Below, in pieces: positions 1 to 23,807 of a stretch of DNA of 64,000 nt. The DNA comes from Kryptolebias marmoratus. Its lineage: Eukaryota > Chordata > Actinopteri > Cyprinodontiformes > Rivulidae. The DNA is taken from contig NC_051433.1 in assembly GCF_001649575.2 (NCBI RefSeq), positions 18,118,757 to 18,182,756 of the forward strand, in the 5' to 3' direction. A model generated the notes under the pieces. The model saw only the letters and a program-made list of their open reading frames with translations. It ran no database searches and was not told where the DNA came from. The position numbers and the translations under genes were made by a program. Numbering within the stretch: the stretch's first letter is position 1; each line of letters opens with the position of its first letter.

Positions 1-2858
1 GTAATCATCAAAATTAAACGAAATAAACATTTGAAATATATGAGTTTGTATGTAATGTATGAATATAATATACAAGTTTCACTTTTTAAATGGAATTACT
101 GAAATCAATCTACTTTTTCATGATATTCTAATTTTATGACCAGCACCTGTATGAATGACTTCATTAGCTGGACTCTCCCAAATCTGAGAAATCTCTGAGG
201 TAATCATTGAAGTATGACTCATTAGACAGCAATAAATACCAACATGAATACAAATATTAAAAAAGGAAAAAAATAAAAATAAAACTGAGGCAAATTCTTA
301 ATGCTAAAGCAAAAAAAAAAAAAAAAACGAGCTAAAAAGAGGTAGGTTTCTTTTAGGTAAATCATGGTATACATCCATTGTGAACATTTGTCTTTTTTTT
401 TTTGTAAGAACTACATTAAGTTGATTCCACTACGATGCCTGTACTGAAGGGAAGAGCAAATTATTTAAAAGTCGACACTTTTAAACCCTTTGCATGGAAG
501 GTGGACAACGGTTTACTCTGAATGATGGATATTTCTCCAGACAGTATTTGTAATGGCAAATAGTTATACAAAAATCTTTTTTTTTTGTTTGTTTGTTTGT
601 TTTAAAAAGTCCAAAGTACATGAGAGACTGTAAAGCTTGCTGGTGATAGTTGGAAACTGCAGGCATCGTTACTGAATCCATCCAGGACTCGGAGCAGCCC
701 ACAAACAGGAACCTCTGATGATGCACTATATTCACATTTACTGTATTTTGCACGGTTTTGCGGTGGACATTGAAAGGACAAAAAGGTTTAAAATAAAAGA
801 ACAAACAACACGTAATTGAATATCCAATTAGACAATCTTAATCGGTGTTCAGTCAGTGGCTATAATACATCTGAGAGCTTTCCTGTTCGGTTATCAAGTC
901 CCCCAAACGCGTCTCCTCCTGTTACCCTGTTCTCGTGTGGAGGGAACTCTCCCTGTGGCACTTACATATTCACCAAACCTCCCACTGTATCATACGTACA
1001 GAAAATCTCAACACTGCACCTCAGAGGGAAACAGCACGAAATCAAACTCACGTCTACATACCAAAAGTATGCATTCAAAAAAATTAAAATGAAAAACTTC
1101 AAAAGTTAGGGTTCAGTAACCAAGCACATCATACCCCTCATCAAACTGACATACTATACAAAACGAGTGGTACTGCCTTAAAAAAAACACTCAAACTTCA
1201 GTTCCACGGCGTTCCATCGCAGCAGGGTCACATGTGGGAAGTTACCTTGAAATTCCCCAAATTTTAAATGAAAAAAAAATAAATCTCATTTTCTAATTGT
1301 TGGGAAATATAAACAAAAGGGGATTGGCTGTTTGTGCTATGAAGAGCGTCTGAGCGCGGAGCCCTGATGGTCAGCTCGCAGAGCGTCACAGTGACTGAAG
1401 GGTTCAGACTAAGTCACAGTGACGGAGAGCGGTCTTTAACCGGGGCGAGGGGACGAAACAAAACCCAAAAACCCAAAGTGGCTGAACTGATCGACTGACA
1501 CGTTTACGAGAAGACAACTCTGTCCGCGTCTTCCTCGGATATCCCTCGGTTAAAACAAGGGAACCACGTCAGATGGGGGGTGGGTGGCGACATGGGCCAA
1601 TCACAGGAAACATTTTAATTGGTGGCAACAACAACAACAACAAAAAAAGAAACCTCTGCAATCAGCTGCACTTAGCAGAAAACGGACAAGACAGTTGTTG
1701 AAGGGAGCCGTCAAAAGACAATGAACATGTCGCCGTGCACATCCTGCCTTACCACGAAACGCTGCCTTAAAAACCGAAGCGCAGAAAGGGGTTTTTAACA
1801 GCTCGGTTTATATGCCATCTGATGAAGCAGAAGCCAAAGATGAGGAGGCTAGTTCCTGTAACATACAAGCTTGTCTTCCTAATGCCGCACGTGAATACCA
1901 TTTTAGTTTAGATTAGAAATGAAAACTCCCAAGGCTCATTTTGAAGCATTACTATAATGTAGTAGGTCTACAACTATCTTGGCAATTTATATGGCTTTTA
2001 ACTGAGGACAGCTTGTCCTCTTTAAGAAAATGAACTTTGGAAATTAACATCACGCCACGTCTAAACAAATGATACATTTTGTCGAACATACAAGCGACTC
2101 CGGTTTTTTCTCGAATCTATCCTACCAAAAGCTAAAAAAACAAAAACAAGAATGGGTGTTTCAGAAAAGAGTGTTAATAGATCAGAAACATAAGGGTCTG
2201 TTGTATTTGCATATATCTTTCTGGAAAAACAAACCAAAAAAAACCCCAACAAGCCTAGAGGATCTGTGTAGCCCTATGTACAGCGGCAGACATTTATATA
2301 GAAGTATATATACCTGGTATTTACACAATGCAGCCACTAGAGGGCTGCGCAGCATACATAATCAAACAGGAGGGCCGGCCAGGGTGTGGAAGTGCACAGC
2401 ACCACCAGCGCCACAACAACAGGCCCTCAGACATTCTAGAAAATCCACTTCCCAGTCAGAAACGAAAGGGGTGAGATATCTGTGGAGGTCTGAAGCAGCT
2501 TCCCAAGCTCTCCGCCCACCGAGCTCACTGTATACTGAGGAGGAACAATTCATGGAATTGTTTATAAAAAGGTGAACTGACATAAAAAATAAAAAAACAC
2601 ACACACAGGCGCGCACACACACACAAAACAAAACAAAAAATCTATTGCAATTATATCCATATCTATGCAGAGTCCGTGTATGGTTTGCAGCTATATAAAA
2701 ACAAGAAAACAGGCCCCTTTGCTTTGGCCTCCAATCACTATTCCAGTTAGATTTGGCATTTTAGCCCTTTAAAAATCTGTGATAATAAACATACTGTATC
2801 TCATTACATAGTGTTGACTCAAAGGTGGTTTAACAGTGCTTAGAATACACGCAATAGC

Positions 2859-2895
<37 letters not shown>

Positions 2896-4035
2896 GATCA
2901 TGGACAGAATTTTAAAAAAAGATACGTTCAAGAGAGTTGCAAGACAAAATGTGGGCTTGGTCTGATAATTAGCAAGTAGATAATACATTTAGTGGCTAAT
3001 TCTCATCTCAAACCCCAGGCAACTTATTTTAAAGTCCTAAAGTTCTATCAAAACCTCACTAAATTACATACTATGCTCTGTATTCTGCAGTAAAAATCTA
3101 TAAAAATGAAATTTTTCCTTCATATACTGCGGGACTAGTCAGAAAAACTTGCAGAGTGGCTGCAGGACTGAAGCGAGCCATGGAGCAGCAAGATTATTTT
3201 ATGTGCTGGAAGCCTTTTTAAAAAAAATAAAACAAAACAACCAACCGAAAAGAAAAAGAAAAAGAAAAAGAAAAATTGTTGATCATACCTTTGGTGAATT
3301 GTGAAAGGCATGTGTTTGTGTTGAATTGTACACAGTCATTTACATATGCTGTCCCAGAGAGCAGCAGATACCCAAAAACATAAACGAATATTAAAAAATT
3401 AAAAAAACTAAACCAAACTGGGAGACATGATTTCTGAATGATCGAGAATTTCTAAGTAGTGTGCAGGCACTGTTTTTGCACTGGTAAACTCAGATGTGCT
3501 GGATCCAAGTTGCTCCGTGTCAAAAGTTACTGTTTCACATCGCCAACGTAAATATAAAACAAACCCAGTAAAAACCAAGAGGTAGTTCAACAGAATGGCT
3601 AAATGAGTAACTGAGGATGCTTGTTGTGTTGGTGTGTGCACGGCATGAACACACAAAATGTCCAGGCATTTAAAGCAGCTGTTTGTTGAATTAAATATAC
3701 ACAAAAACACTGTTTATATCACTGTATATATCTAGATTTATATAGAGGCAGATGTCCCGTGGATAGCTTAATTTGTACTATATGACATTCCCTTGTTTAC
3801 TGTTATTAACATTTGCTTGCTATCCACACACCCTTGGCCTTTGCACCAAGACAGACTTCGTTAGACATTACATACATGAACCCACGCTCGCACACACACG
3901 CACTACACTTTCTCTGGTCTGCTCGCTCCACACACCACTCCCGCTTTTAGTCCATCCAGCGCATTCTCCATTTTTTACCCAGTGGGACCTCGCGTCCAGC
4001 TCCCCCCCCCCGCTCCAGGACTTCAGACGCGGCGT
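1..4035. other. Non-coding region downstream of vdr stop, possible long 3' UTR
   Basis: No reading frame here resembles a known protein or is flanked by convincing splice sites. The sequence directly follows the vdr stop codon on the minus strand, so the proximal part should be vdr 3' UTR. I find no minus-strand AATAAA; the only ATTAAA is at 1614-1619, and weaker TATAAA-type variants occur near 2292, 3710 and 3737. The UTR end therefore cannot be placed. A (TAA)n tract at 2862-2894 and an A-rich (GAAAAA)n tract at about 3247-3275 are the only simple repeats of note. Confidence 0.5.
2862..2894. repeat. (TAA)n microsatellite
   Basis: About eleven perfect TAA units in the vdr downstream region. 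Confidence 0.9.
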
Positions 4036-12503
<8,468 letters not shown>

Positions 12504-15500
12504 CACTGAAAAGTGGAGGAAATAAACATGAATGAGTTTGACGTGCTACAAAAATCTAAAAGGCAGACGTATAAATAGTGTCCTAAATTATAATCATTTG
12601 CAAAATAGCTTCAACAATAGATGTTTAGCTTTTATTTTTATTTGCCAACCAAGTAGTCTGGGTCTTAAACTCCTAATCTACTTTTAGAGATAAACTAAAC
12701 TAGTGGTTTTGTGCAAGTGTGAGAAACTGTAGCCTCATGAACTGAATGGAAACCCCCCCTTTTTAAGCCCCTAAAGCTATATTGGGATTATGTTTGATTA
12801 TACAGTGCTCCGATTACCTTTTAAACTTGGCCTTGTGGGAGGAAAAATGGGGAAAAAAACAAAAAAACAAAAACATGTCACCACAAGGATAACATCCTCA
12901 TAAACAAACAATCACTGTCCTTCACAAAGCTCCTCTCATTTCGCTCTCTGCTTCCTTTCACTGCAGAAGAGCGAAAGAGAAGCCGCGGATGGAAGGAGGT
13001 GGAAAACGGTAACCCAAACAATGTTCAAACTCACAAATACGGCAAAATTAGTGAATTATTTAGAAAAATGTCACACGGCGCGCTTCATCGTTCACGTCAA
13101 ACGTTAAAAGGAAACGCTCAAGGTGACCGACTGTGCGAGTTTTGTTGTTGTTTTTAGTTTAGCCCTTTCTGAGCATTACAGATATGCTTTTAAACCAAAT
13201 GATCTAATCCTGGCCTATTACATGAACAAGACATGCGTCTGTTAGTACAACAGGCATATCTAGGTTTTGTGTTTTTGCTGCAGGCATCACGAAGTGCAGC
13301 GGCTCCAGCTTAATGATTACATGTTTAAACAACAGCTGAAATGGGCACTGCAGACGTCAACCAGGAATCTCCGATGCGTCTGCTACCGCACACGACAACA
13401 CGTCGGCAGATACTTGTCAGGGGAATTCAGCTGATGGGTCAATCAGAACACCCGACAAACAACAGACCGCGGACTCGTTCTTCGGGCTGCTGTGAGCTCC
13501 CGCCTGGCAGAGCTGGGGACTTGTTCATAGAGCACCAAGAAAAGGTTCAATTTAAACAATGACAAAGCGAGAGACTGCGTAGAAGCTAACGCGAGCGCTG
13601 TGGACAGTCAGCTAGCCATTCGTTGCTGAGCAGACGTAAAGAATCGCCGTTTCCATTTGTTCAAATGCACAATTTGTGGTTTTCTCACAGCCCTTCACTT
13701 CTGAGACCAAACAGCTCCTCGTTATAACACACACAAACCAGACTAATTATCATTTATAGTGAACACTTTTCATGCTTTTGTGATTGAGATAAATCAAGAG
13801 AAACATGCTTTACATTTCAAGCACTTGCATTTGTTCAAAATGTGAATCTGATCAGGATCCAAAGCAAACCAATCACATGAGCAAATTTGTTTTTAAGCAA
13901 TTAGGATTCGCCAAACTTCCTGAGCTCAAGTTTCCTGATTCTGTGGTCGAAACCTTCTGTTAAAAAGGTTATTAATCAGTCAGTTAAGGGCATAACCTGT
14001 TTGTCACTTTTGGACGAATCCTTCGAAGGAAATGTTTAGTTTTTCTTTCCTGTGTACCATGTCAAAGCAAAGCATGTGAGAATTTTTGTAACGGCCGCAG
14101 AGTTTTAACCACCATTACCCACAGAGCACACGTACAAAAAACACAACAGAAGTCAATGTCTGGTTTAAGTATCCAATCAGCTCTTTGTGCAGCTCTAACA
14201 CAACAATCACAAAATCAGTAATTGCCACCGTGTACCATTTTTGATTTGCATCGTTGAAATCAGTGAACCATATTGTATAGTTTTATTAGTTCAACTAATA
14301 CAGTATGCAAACTACTCCCAGCAAGCATTTACACTCATCACTCATTGGGAACCAAAACAGCCATTTACCTTAGCTTATTATTGAGTGACTGCTGAAGTCA
14401 GTCCTCTGTGACTGCATCCAGCCTTGACAGGCCATTACACTAAATGTGCAGAAGAACTGAGAGAGCTTTAAATTATGCATCAGGTTATTAGACTAGATCT
14501 GTACTCATTCCAGTTCTTGGACATGCAAAACAAAAGAACGGGCTTTCAGCTTCAGGCTTTGACTTAACGCCTCACTCTTGACTGAATATGGATATTGCGT
14601 GTATGCTGTTCAGCAGGATCAATCAAATCCTTCGGTGTGCAAAAAATCAAAATAATACTTCCCGTTTTCAGCATAAACCTGTAAAAAATAAATAAATAAA
14701 TAAATAAAAAACCCAAAAGGGATAAAAAGTAACATGAATACTGCATCTATCCATCTATTTATTTTTATTATGATATATATATATCATGTATACAATAATG
14801 TATATACTTTTTTTCTTAATGAAGTGGAAATTAACGAGGAATTAAAAAGTAAAAAAGGAGCACTTTTATGTTCCTGGAAACCCACTGAGGAGGATGTCAA
14901 GCTAAATGCAAATAAAGGGCAGATATTTAATATTTAGCATCTGTAAAATAAGATACTAACAGCGGTATTGTCCAGCCTACATGTGCATGGCAGGCATGTA
15001 ATGCACTGATGCAGGCAGGCTGTCAGTATGCTGCGAGGATGCTAACAACAGAGCCATCTCCAGGGAATGCTTTTCAGAACTAGCAGGTAAATAACGAGGC
15101 GGGGTGCGAGCGATTGTCGGGAACCCGCCTGTCGCGGCGGCTCGGCACAGAAAAACAAAAACAAACACTGAGTGTGCGTCCGCGGGCCGTAGCTGTGGTT
15201 CTCGGTGTAGATGTGCAGCCCTCTAACTTCTGTGGTGCAGGGCTGGCCGATCACAGCGTTCATTCCCAACGTGCGACTCCAGCAAGTACAGGCACACACA
15301 GTTCCTCTAACAACTGTGGTGCAAGATTGTTAACTTGGCCCTTCAATCCACAAACCATAAATCTATGTTTTTGTGGTGATGTGTAGAACCTTAAACATTT
15401 GCAGTGGGTTCACTCACTTAAAAAAAAAAAAAGCTTGCAAATTAAGTAGGTCGCCTAAAGTATTATGTGAATTCATATATCCAGGGAGGATACATTTCTG

Positions 15501-18500
15501 AAACATAGCTTAATACATTTCTGACATAGCTAGATGACATGAGTTGGAGGCCAACGTCTTGTCAAAGGGAATGTTTTTTGAAACATTTTAAAGTTTAAGA
15601 TGGTTGCTGTAAATTCCTACAGCGCTGCATCACAGCGTGCCATTTCTGACACGCCCGAAAAACATCCTGACGAGAAGAAATGATGAGAAAACGGTTTAAT
15701 GGTCTGACCTTACTCCACATGTAGTAAATCCCAGGCCTTGCCTCACTATGAATGAACCACACCCATGTTTGTTTTGTTTTTGGGTTTTTTTTGTTTGTTT
15801 GTTTTACAGCTAATCACTTCCCATCATTTTTCTATTTTCTGTCAGGCCGATCCATCGAGGTAATGTGCAAATAAACAATAGCACAAACAGGTACATCTCG
15901 TCCACCGGGTGTGAGCAATTTGTACTGTTTTTGTGCCAGATTGCAGTTGTACTCTTAGGACACTAATTATGTTCTTCTGCCATAAACACAGCCCACACAG
16001 GAATGTCAAGGAGACAGGAAAAAAGGTGCTGTTGCAATAAACTCATGTCCTAACAAATAAGGTACAACAGGAAGAAACTAAACAATATGTTTAGTGTGGT
16101 ATTTCGAAATCAATAAGAGCTGTACGGTTTCGTTTCCTGAATATGAAACAACACTGTCCTTTTTGACCATTTTTAAAATCATAATAAAAGAGATAATTTG
16201 AAGCAATGTGAGACACATCACTACGAGACGTTGAATATGCGCCTGTTCCCCCTCCTGGTACGACTAACTCTGAGGAGGTGCCAAGTATTTCACCCTGTGT
16301 GTGACAAACGGTGCAAATCTTTACAAATTAGATCGAAAAGCAAGCATATTGAATTTAGACAAACTACATCAGTGGAGGGAGACTCTGTTTCATTGGCAGC
16401 ACAGTTTGAGGCGCAAATCATCCTTTGCAAAGTTGTAAAAATTAGGCTGATTTGTGATTTTTCGTTTGCTACCACTTGACAAACACAGGTGCCACACGAT
16501 TCTTTGGCGAGTCAGGGCCCTGGTCTATTAGCACACTTTGAATCGCTGTTTTCATGTGTGGGAAAATGTGTTTGTTTATTTAAAATCAGAGTGTTTGCAA
16601 ACGCAATTTCTATCGTGATCGGAACTGAACCAGATATTTCACAATCCGACAGAGGGGTGAGGCATTTTAGTTAACAGGCAAAAAGTAAATGGGTGTAAAG
16701 GAAAAGGGGAGAAGTAGATTTCAAACAAAATCGATGCTGAAAGACAGATGCAGAATCGTAGTTGTTTTATCACAAACATCAATCCGCTTGGCTACAAAGA
16801 CTTAAAACAAATTCTTCCAATTTTTACCTTGTAATTTTGCATCAAAGAGAGGATGTGGTGCAGTGTGATTGGTGGAAGAGGAGCGCATGAGTAAAGCAGG
16901 TCAGTGGCGATCGAGGCGGATGGAACGGTGATAGCAATAAAGTAAAAACACAGATATGTGCTTTAATATATCAAGATGGGGAGATCTGATACCTCTGTCA
17001 GCGTGACTTACTGTGTCACCACGTCCCAATGTAACGTGATGGCAAAGAGGGCTGGGTGTTGAGCAGCAGCCTTAAAGAAGATGATCAGTACAAATAGCCT
17101 GTTTTTGTCATTTCAAAAGCTGCCTAAAAATACACAGTCATAGGCTACTTCAGTTACTGGCTAAATATAAACAGCCTAATCGCTGACAGCCCCTCATCTT
17201 AAGAAGGATAGAGACGGGGGAAAAAAAGCCATTTGCTGTTCATGTTAATAATATATTCATAGTAACAGCGTGGTTTTGTTTTTCTGTTAGTCAAGACTTT
17301 GTGGTCACATGCGTGTACACAATCACTGCGCCGTTTGTCTCCCGGTCAATTGTGAGTCGATTTTCAGACGTATAACTTGAATTCAGGTCACTTTAACCCT
17401 GAAGAATCAAGGCATCAGTATTTTGGATGTAAGCAGAGCTGAGCCAAAGGTGATAACCGCCTCACCCTTGATTCTTTTACTCACCCAGCGATAGATAATC
17501 TACTCAAGCAGATACCGAAAGTGTTGAACTGATAAACTGTACACGATTGCACATAATCTCAATCGCTAATTGCCGTGAAACAAACAAAAGAGATGCGTGC
17601 CGTTCCTCGACCTTTCGCACCCATTGCCAACTGTTAAAGGCGGTTGTGATGTCAGAGGGAAAGTTTGGCAAAATGGCATCAAATGGCGTACAACAGGCAT
17701 CCTCTATTCCACGCCAGAAAGGTGTTAAGGAGGGGCGGTCAAGCACTACCTGGTCATCCAGCTATTTTGGTCACCCAAAATCCACACGTGCACAAGGAGA
17801 ATATCCTTGAACTTTGAGCCACAAGAAGATAAAGCCAGTCGCCACACACCGAAGCACCGTGCCAGTAAAAGGTGTAGCCAGATTAATTTAGTGTACAAGC
17901 TCAACATTTCCTGACAATTTCAATTTTGTTCACAAGAAAACAAATGAACCCTACTGAATGCCAGAAGCTCTGAAAATGGAGAAGTTCATTTGGGGTTTGT
18001 AACAAAGTCCAAAGTAGAATAAGACTGAAATGGTGGAAAAAATAAAATAAAAATAAAAAACAAATGTACTTAAGAACCAGACCTGTGCTACATAAGAAGG
18101 GCCCTATATGAAGGTTTGCTCACATTCCTCACTAACTAAACTCACTGTCTGATCGATTCATTTTTAATATATCATTAGCTGTTTGCAAAGCAGCCATGAT
18201 GCTTTGGATCAATTCTATGTTGCCATCACAGACTGTATTCACAACATGTGGGAGAAAAAAAAAAAGCTTGATGTTCTCTTTTTCGTGTATTTACTCTGGG
18301 TCTGGTGTTTTTCCTATTACTGGCACACAAACCAACAAGAAGTGCTACCAAGTGGCAAAAGAGATGGGAAAAAAAATGGGGGGAATCTTTGCCAAGATGT
18401 CGACAAGGTTTATTGTGTTATTAATTGTTGACAGGCGGAAAAGGAAGCTTACTAGGCTTAAACGTAACATACTTTACTTATTTATTTAAGACTACTTTCT

Positions 18501-21080
18501 TGGATTCCTAAAACAACCTGGTTATGTTTGTGTCAAAAAGTCCAAACTTGTAGCCTCTTTGTTAATTTATTTCAGATTCTACAGAACACTTTTTTACAAT
18601 ATGGTTCTCATTCATCCGTTTTATACAAACCTTATTATAAATTTCCACTCCATATATGCAGGAATTTACCATAAAAAGCTTCCCCGTGTGTGCAACAGTC
18701 ATCAGACAAAAATGTTGTGTATTGCTTATAAAAGAAATATTCAAACATGTAAATACGGCAAATGTAGCTGAAGATTGATGTGTAGAAGCTGATGGTTTTT
18801 GTTTTTTAAACTTAAGTGGGCGACTTTCCCTAAAGCTCCCAGAACTCCACCGAGCAAGAGAATTAAAAAAAAAACAAATAAAGAAATTATTAAAATCGGT
18901 TCAGTGTGCTAAATCGTCTGCATACCTGTTGTTGAACTGCATCCCAGAAACTTCTGCATGGCATTGTTTTTAATTTAACAGCTGGGAGGACCGAGTGTGT
19001 GTAGCCTGGCTCTGCAACATGATACTGTGCACGTATGAACACTCTTCTGGGGAAATAACTCTGTCATGCAAATGTGCTGTGGTGTAAAAAAAATAAAATA
19101 AAAAAAGATCACATTATTAAAATCTAGATATTTGATTTGTTTTTTAAATTCATTTATCTTGTGGCTCTGTTAAGCACATCTGGGCTCATAATAAATGCTC
19201 CCTGCTTTTTAAAACTGAAAGCAAAACTGTACATTTAACCATCACGTAGTCCTAAAAGATAAAAAAAAAGGAAAGAAAATTATACATCTCCCGAGTAAAC
19301 AAGTACACGACAAACCAACTCAAACTCTAATTAAACCCTACCCTAAACCTGTAGGTATCCAAATAAAAACAGACAATCCTTTAATCATACGAACATCTTT
19401 ACAGCACAAATGACTGAACTCCATGTTGTTGTTAAAAACGTGACGGTGTGTAAAGAAACCTTTTGTTGAGCTGACCGCACCTTTTAATACTCCCCCCGCT
19501 TCATAAGTCGTAACGAGACTATCTGGGAAGTTATAAAAAGAGAGGAAAAATGAAGTGGTGTCTGGAGGTCTGAGCGAGGTCTCAGCTACAAGTGCTATGG
19601 AGGATAGGAACACAGAGTAAAAACTAAAAACTTAGCAGGTAATATGAGAAGTAGGACCGCTTCACTGGAACGATTCTGCATGTTTTTTTCCCCATACAGT
19701 AAGGATAAATATGTGCATTCCTGTAGTATTTACCACCCCAACTAAGAGTCTGACGTATTAAAGCAGGTCTCCGTGCCAACATAGACCATGGCATGGACTT
19801 GGGTTTATAAGGATGCTTACTTTTCCTTCATTCTTCCACCGATGTGCGATTATCCAAACAGACCGCGTTCACAGATTTTTTTTAATTTGGGAGCGTCAAT
19901 CACAGAACAGAGCTACGCGACACTCGGGGCTGTAAACCGATGATTCGAAACGCAACAAAGGACGACAGAGAAGTTTTTGTCGGTTAACGTGGGGCGATTG
20001 CAAAACCCGACAAGAATGCCATCACAGCCTGGGTGTTGGAATGACGCATGACTCACAACAGGAAAGGACATCAGACAGCGGGTAGAAGGGAGGATCAAGA
20101 CAGCGTTTCAGAGAACGAAAAATGGAAAAAAAAAAATAATAATAATTTTCTATATATATATAAAAACCCTTCTGGCATCATGTCGTAAGAATCTCAGCAA
20201 TGAGCTTACAGACCACATCCCAACACATCAGAGCCAGAGTCACATCCAGACCTATAGCTGCACACGAGTAAAAGGAGAAGATTGAATGGAAGAAATGGTC
20301 CTAAAGGACATCCATTCAGCATCTTCAATCTACATTACATGACGCAATCCCACGAACGGTTCTGAAACTCTTCTGTGAAGCCAAAAGTTTCTCTTGAAGG
20401 GAAAAGGAAAAAATAAAAAAAAACAGCACGAGTAGAAAAAAAAAAAATCAAGGAGGAAACGGAGCGAGCCAGAGCAAAAAAGGACAGACAGAAATTGTTG
20501 AACATAAGGAGACGTGTTTTACTGCATACTTTGGGTTGGGTCACTATGAGTACAGAGCAGACATAAAACAAATCTGTACTGGAATGACCCGGGTTGTGGG
20601 GAGAACTGGGCAACAATGGAAACACATGGCCTTGTGATTCACACATAGAAGCACATCTAAACCCCTCAGTAGCAGCAAAGAAAAAACCCTGAAAACATTA
20701 GTAAAAATGGGGATGAAGACTCAAATTCAAATAATAAATTAAACTGTATGAAAGTGACTACAGACAAAAAATGTTTACCTTTGTTTTTTAATAAAAAACA
20801 ACACAAGAGAGAACTGAGATAATAGATAAAGGGAGACAATGTGGGTCAAACAACAACAAAAGTACACAAAGTGACTGTGTAATGCAGCTGAACAAGTGGC
20901 TGAACAGACTAGTCCTGTCCTGTCTTTTACTCCTCTCACGTTCTCCCTCCCACAACCTACACGGGTCTATCTCATGCTCTTTTCCTACGATCACAGGGAG
21001 CATGTTACAGCAGCAGTAATAGCACATGACAAGGTGACCTGTGCCCCACACAGGATGGGCTAAACTGGGGTGGAAGGGGT

Positions 21081-21259
21081 NNNNNNNNNNNNNNNNNNNN
21101 NNNNNNNNNNNNNNNNNNNNNNNNNNNNNNNNNNNNNNNNNNNNNNNNNNNNNNNNNNNNNNNNNNNNNNNNNNNNNNNNNNNNNNNNNNNNNNNNNNNN
21201 NNNNNNNNNNNNNNNNNNNNNNNNNNNNNNNNNNNNNNNNNNNNNNNNNNNNNNNNNNN
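21081..21259. other. Assembly gap (N)
   Basis: 179 unknown bases within the large vdr leader intron. Confidence 0.99.
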
Positions 21260-22389
21260 AGGGAGGCAGTAACGGCAGGCTGCCCCCTTTATGCTGGGCC
21301 CCTTGCTGAACTCTAGAGAGGGGAAAAGAGACAAGGCAGGGAGAGGCCCACTCAAACGCTCCGCACTGAAAGTCCTGTTTATGTCTGCGCTGAATTTGAC
21401 AAAGAATGCACATTCTGTAACGCACAGAGTCGCGAACGCAGACAGGGAGCCGGGCGGACAGACACATGGACGTGTGGCAGGTGGGTGAAGAAGCATGTAG
21501 CCCACAAGTCAAGTTATATAACCCAACAACGCCAGTTCTCCGGAGGTACTTCCATTAAAAACAAACTATAAGGTTTCTTTAAACACAAGCCATTTAGCCA
21601 TTCTCTTGAAAATGAAACCTTGTGTGTCAATGAGATCACCCGTAGAGAGATTTTAAAAAAAAGAAGAAATACACAATATGTTTTAAAAGTAATCAGGATG
21701 CGTATCCCTTACACTGATTTGCAGCAAATGTTACCTGTGTGATTCATTCTGGTTAGAAAATATCAACCACTGGAGGTCATTTAGGGCTGGAAAACATTAA
21801 AAAGAACTTAGCACGTCATTAATTAAAAAACTAAACAAAACAGTCTTTGCAGTCAAACACAGCAGCCTTCTTCTTTCTGTTAGGCCACATGCAGAAGGAA
21901 GCAACCAATTACTGTAGTCACAAAAAAACCGTGTGTGAGCGTGTTGGGGGTGGGGGGGGGGCTCGCAGTGAATACGGGGTCTAATGGACTGTGTCATCAT
22001 CACCAGTTTGCAGCTCCGTAAACAACCTGCAACAGCCTGGCTCAAAAGAGACAAACCAAGCCCTCTGTAGCAGATTACCGCTACAGGTCTCACTCAATTC
22101 TGAAAAAAAAGCTCAATTTGAACCCTAAAACCTCTAGTCTTGACTGAGTGAAGTTCCAGTGCCGATCCTAAATGTTGCACACTTTTTGGCAAAAGTTCCC
22201 ATCATTTAAACTTACAACACAAATTACTATAATTTTCTGAATGAGGAACCATTTTATTTTACACCTAAATCAGTAAGTCAGCTGACTGCAATAATTATTA
22301 GACAGAAGGCAGTCCTGTGGGTATAGATTTAAAGACTAACTCTGACATTTTTAAACTGCCAGCTGCTTAAAAGGCGATGGCAAACAATT

Positions 22390-23050
22390 ATGTTTTTGCC
22401 TGTGTGTGTGTGTTGTGTTAGAAAAATATCTCCTCAACCACTTGACCAGTTTTAATAAAACCTTCACAAAGTAATTATTCAGTGTACCAAAACATAAAAA
22501 ATGACTATAATCCATTGAGTTTCAAAGATTTTAATCTAATATTTGGTGTGTAAGTAGCTGAGACTGATCCCCAACACATAATCTGAGTGCTAACAGACTG
22601 TGCAAGGTCTGTTTAAAACTGTGACATTAACTACTAGAGGGCCAACTCTGTTAGCAAAATATCTCATGAACAACTGGTTGGATTGTACTGAAACTTTCAG
22701 GTAATTATTGGATGGAGACCCACACCTAGTTAACCTGTGGAGCCAACTCAGTTCAAGATGGTAGCGAAAGCCAACAGACCTTAGAAAAACCAAAAATATA
22801 TGGTGTGGTAGTAGCTGAACATTAAGTACTCAAAGTCAACTCTGTCAGTCTGCTGACAAAGTACTGGACAGACTCTCACTGAAACTTTCAGATTATAATG
22901 ACCAGGTGCACCTTCACAACTGATTAACTTTCGCAGCAGAACCATATTCAAGATGGTCGCCGCAGCCAGCTGACTGCAGTTCAGTCAATTTTACAGATCT
23001 CCTGCTAAAACTTGGTGTGGGTAGTAGCCAAGAGTCATTCCCAACGTGCG
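22390..23050 (+). repeat. Dispersed ~300-base repeat, cluster A
   Basis: Three imperfect units share the order: AAAATATCTC-type opening (22425, 22657, about 22850), ATTTTAATGAAACTTTCAG-like segment, CAAGATGGT core (22755, 22950), then a TGGTGTGGTAGTAGCTGA-like segment. No reading frame is conserved, so it is non-coding. See the family finding. Confidence 0.8.
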
Positions 23051-23807
23051 CCCTGTGTTTTCAGACTGGCATTTTCGAGGTCTGAACCAAAACAGCTACA
23101 ACTTTGACATTTATTTCCTTTCATTTTTTGTCAAATTTGACAGATGTAAAAAAATAAATAAAAAAAACAAAAAAAAACAAGAAAGACTGAACTCAGATTT
23201 GTTGGAGAAAAAAAAATCCAACTGGTATCCCTTTTTTAATTACCTTCTGAAATCAAAGGAAAACCTAAAAATAAACACAAACAAAGCTGTCAAACCCTAC
23301 TTTGTGTTGACAGTACATGGTGACTTCCCTGCGAACAAAACCACTAGTACATGGTGAACCAGCACAAACAGGAAAACATCTGCACTAAAACGTGACACAC
23401 ACTCTCACACACACACGCACATTTTGAGAAAAAAAAGACAGTATATGAACAAGTTGCATCTTTTTTTTTTAAATTGTGGGATGTGTGTACAAATAATCAC
23501 AAAATTTAAAATGTATGTTACTATTTGGACCTGAACGGAAAAGGGGGGTAAAGGGGGTAATGTTTGGGGATTTCACCACTATTGGGCCTCGGAGAGTCAC
23601 ATCAACTTAACCCTCGTTTCGTTTTCACCTCCCAAACTCACCTATAACAACAAAAAGTAAAAGGCTAAAAAAAAACACCCTTCACAACTTGTACCAAGTC
23701 AATATAACCCCGGTTACACATTTGATAGCGTTAATAAATGACTCGAAGTTTCACAACACGCAGGTCCGATTTGCTAAGTGAGGGGAGAAAAAAGAAAACT
23801 AGCTTAC

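Larger units (their letters stand above)
12504..23807 (-). other. Large vdr leader intron
   Basis: 11.3 kb between the proposed non-coding leader exon and the first coding exon; the last two bases (12504-12505) belong to the coding exon's leader. It contains an (AAAT)n run at about 14683-14708, an assembly gap (21081-21259) and a cluster of the dispersed 300-base repeat (22390-23050). No coding exon recognised. Enhancers may be present but none can be identified from sequence alone. Confidence 0.75.

Noticed and set aside
1..2631. Small frames in the left-most region
   Set aside because: All short, low-complexity or unsupported; region is treated as non-coding downstream DNA.
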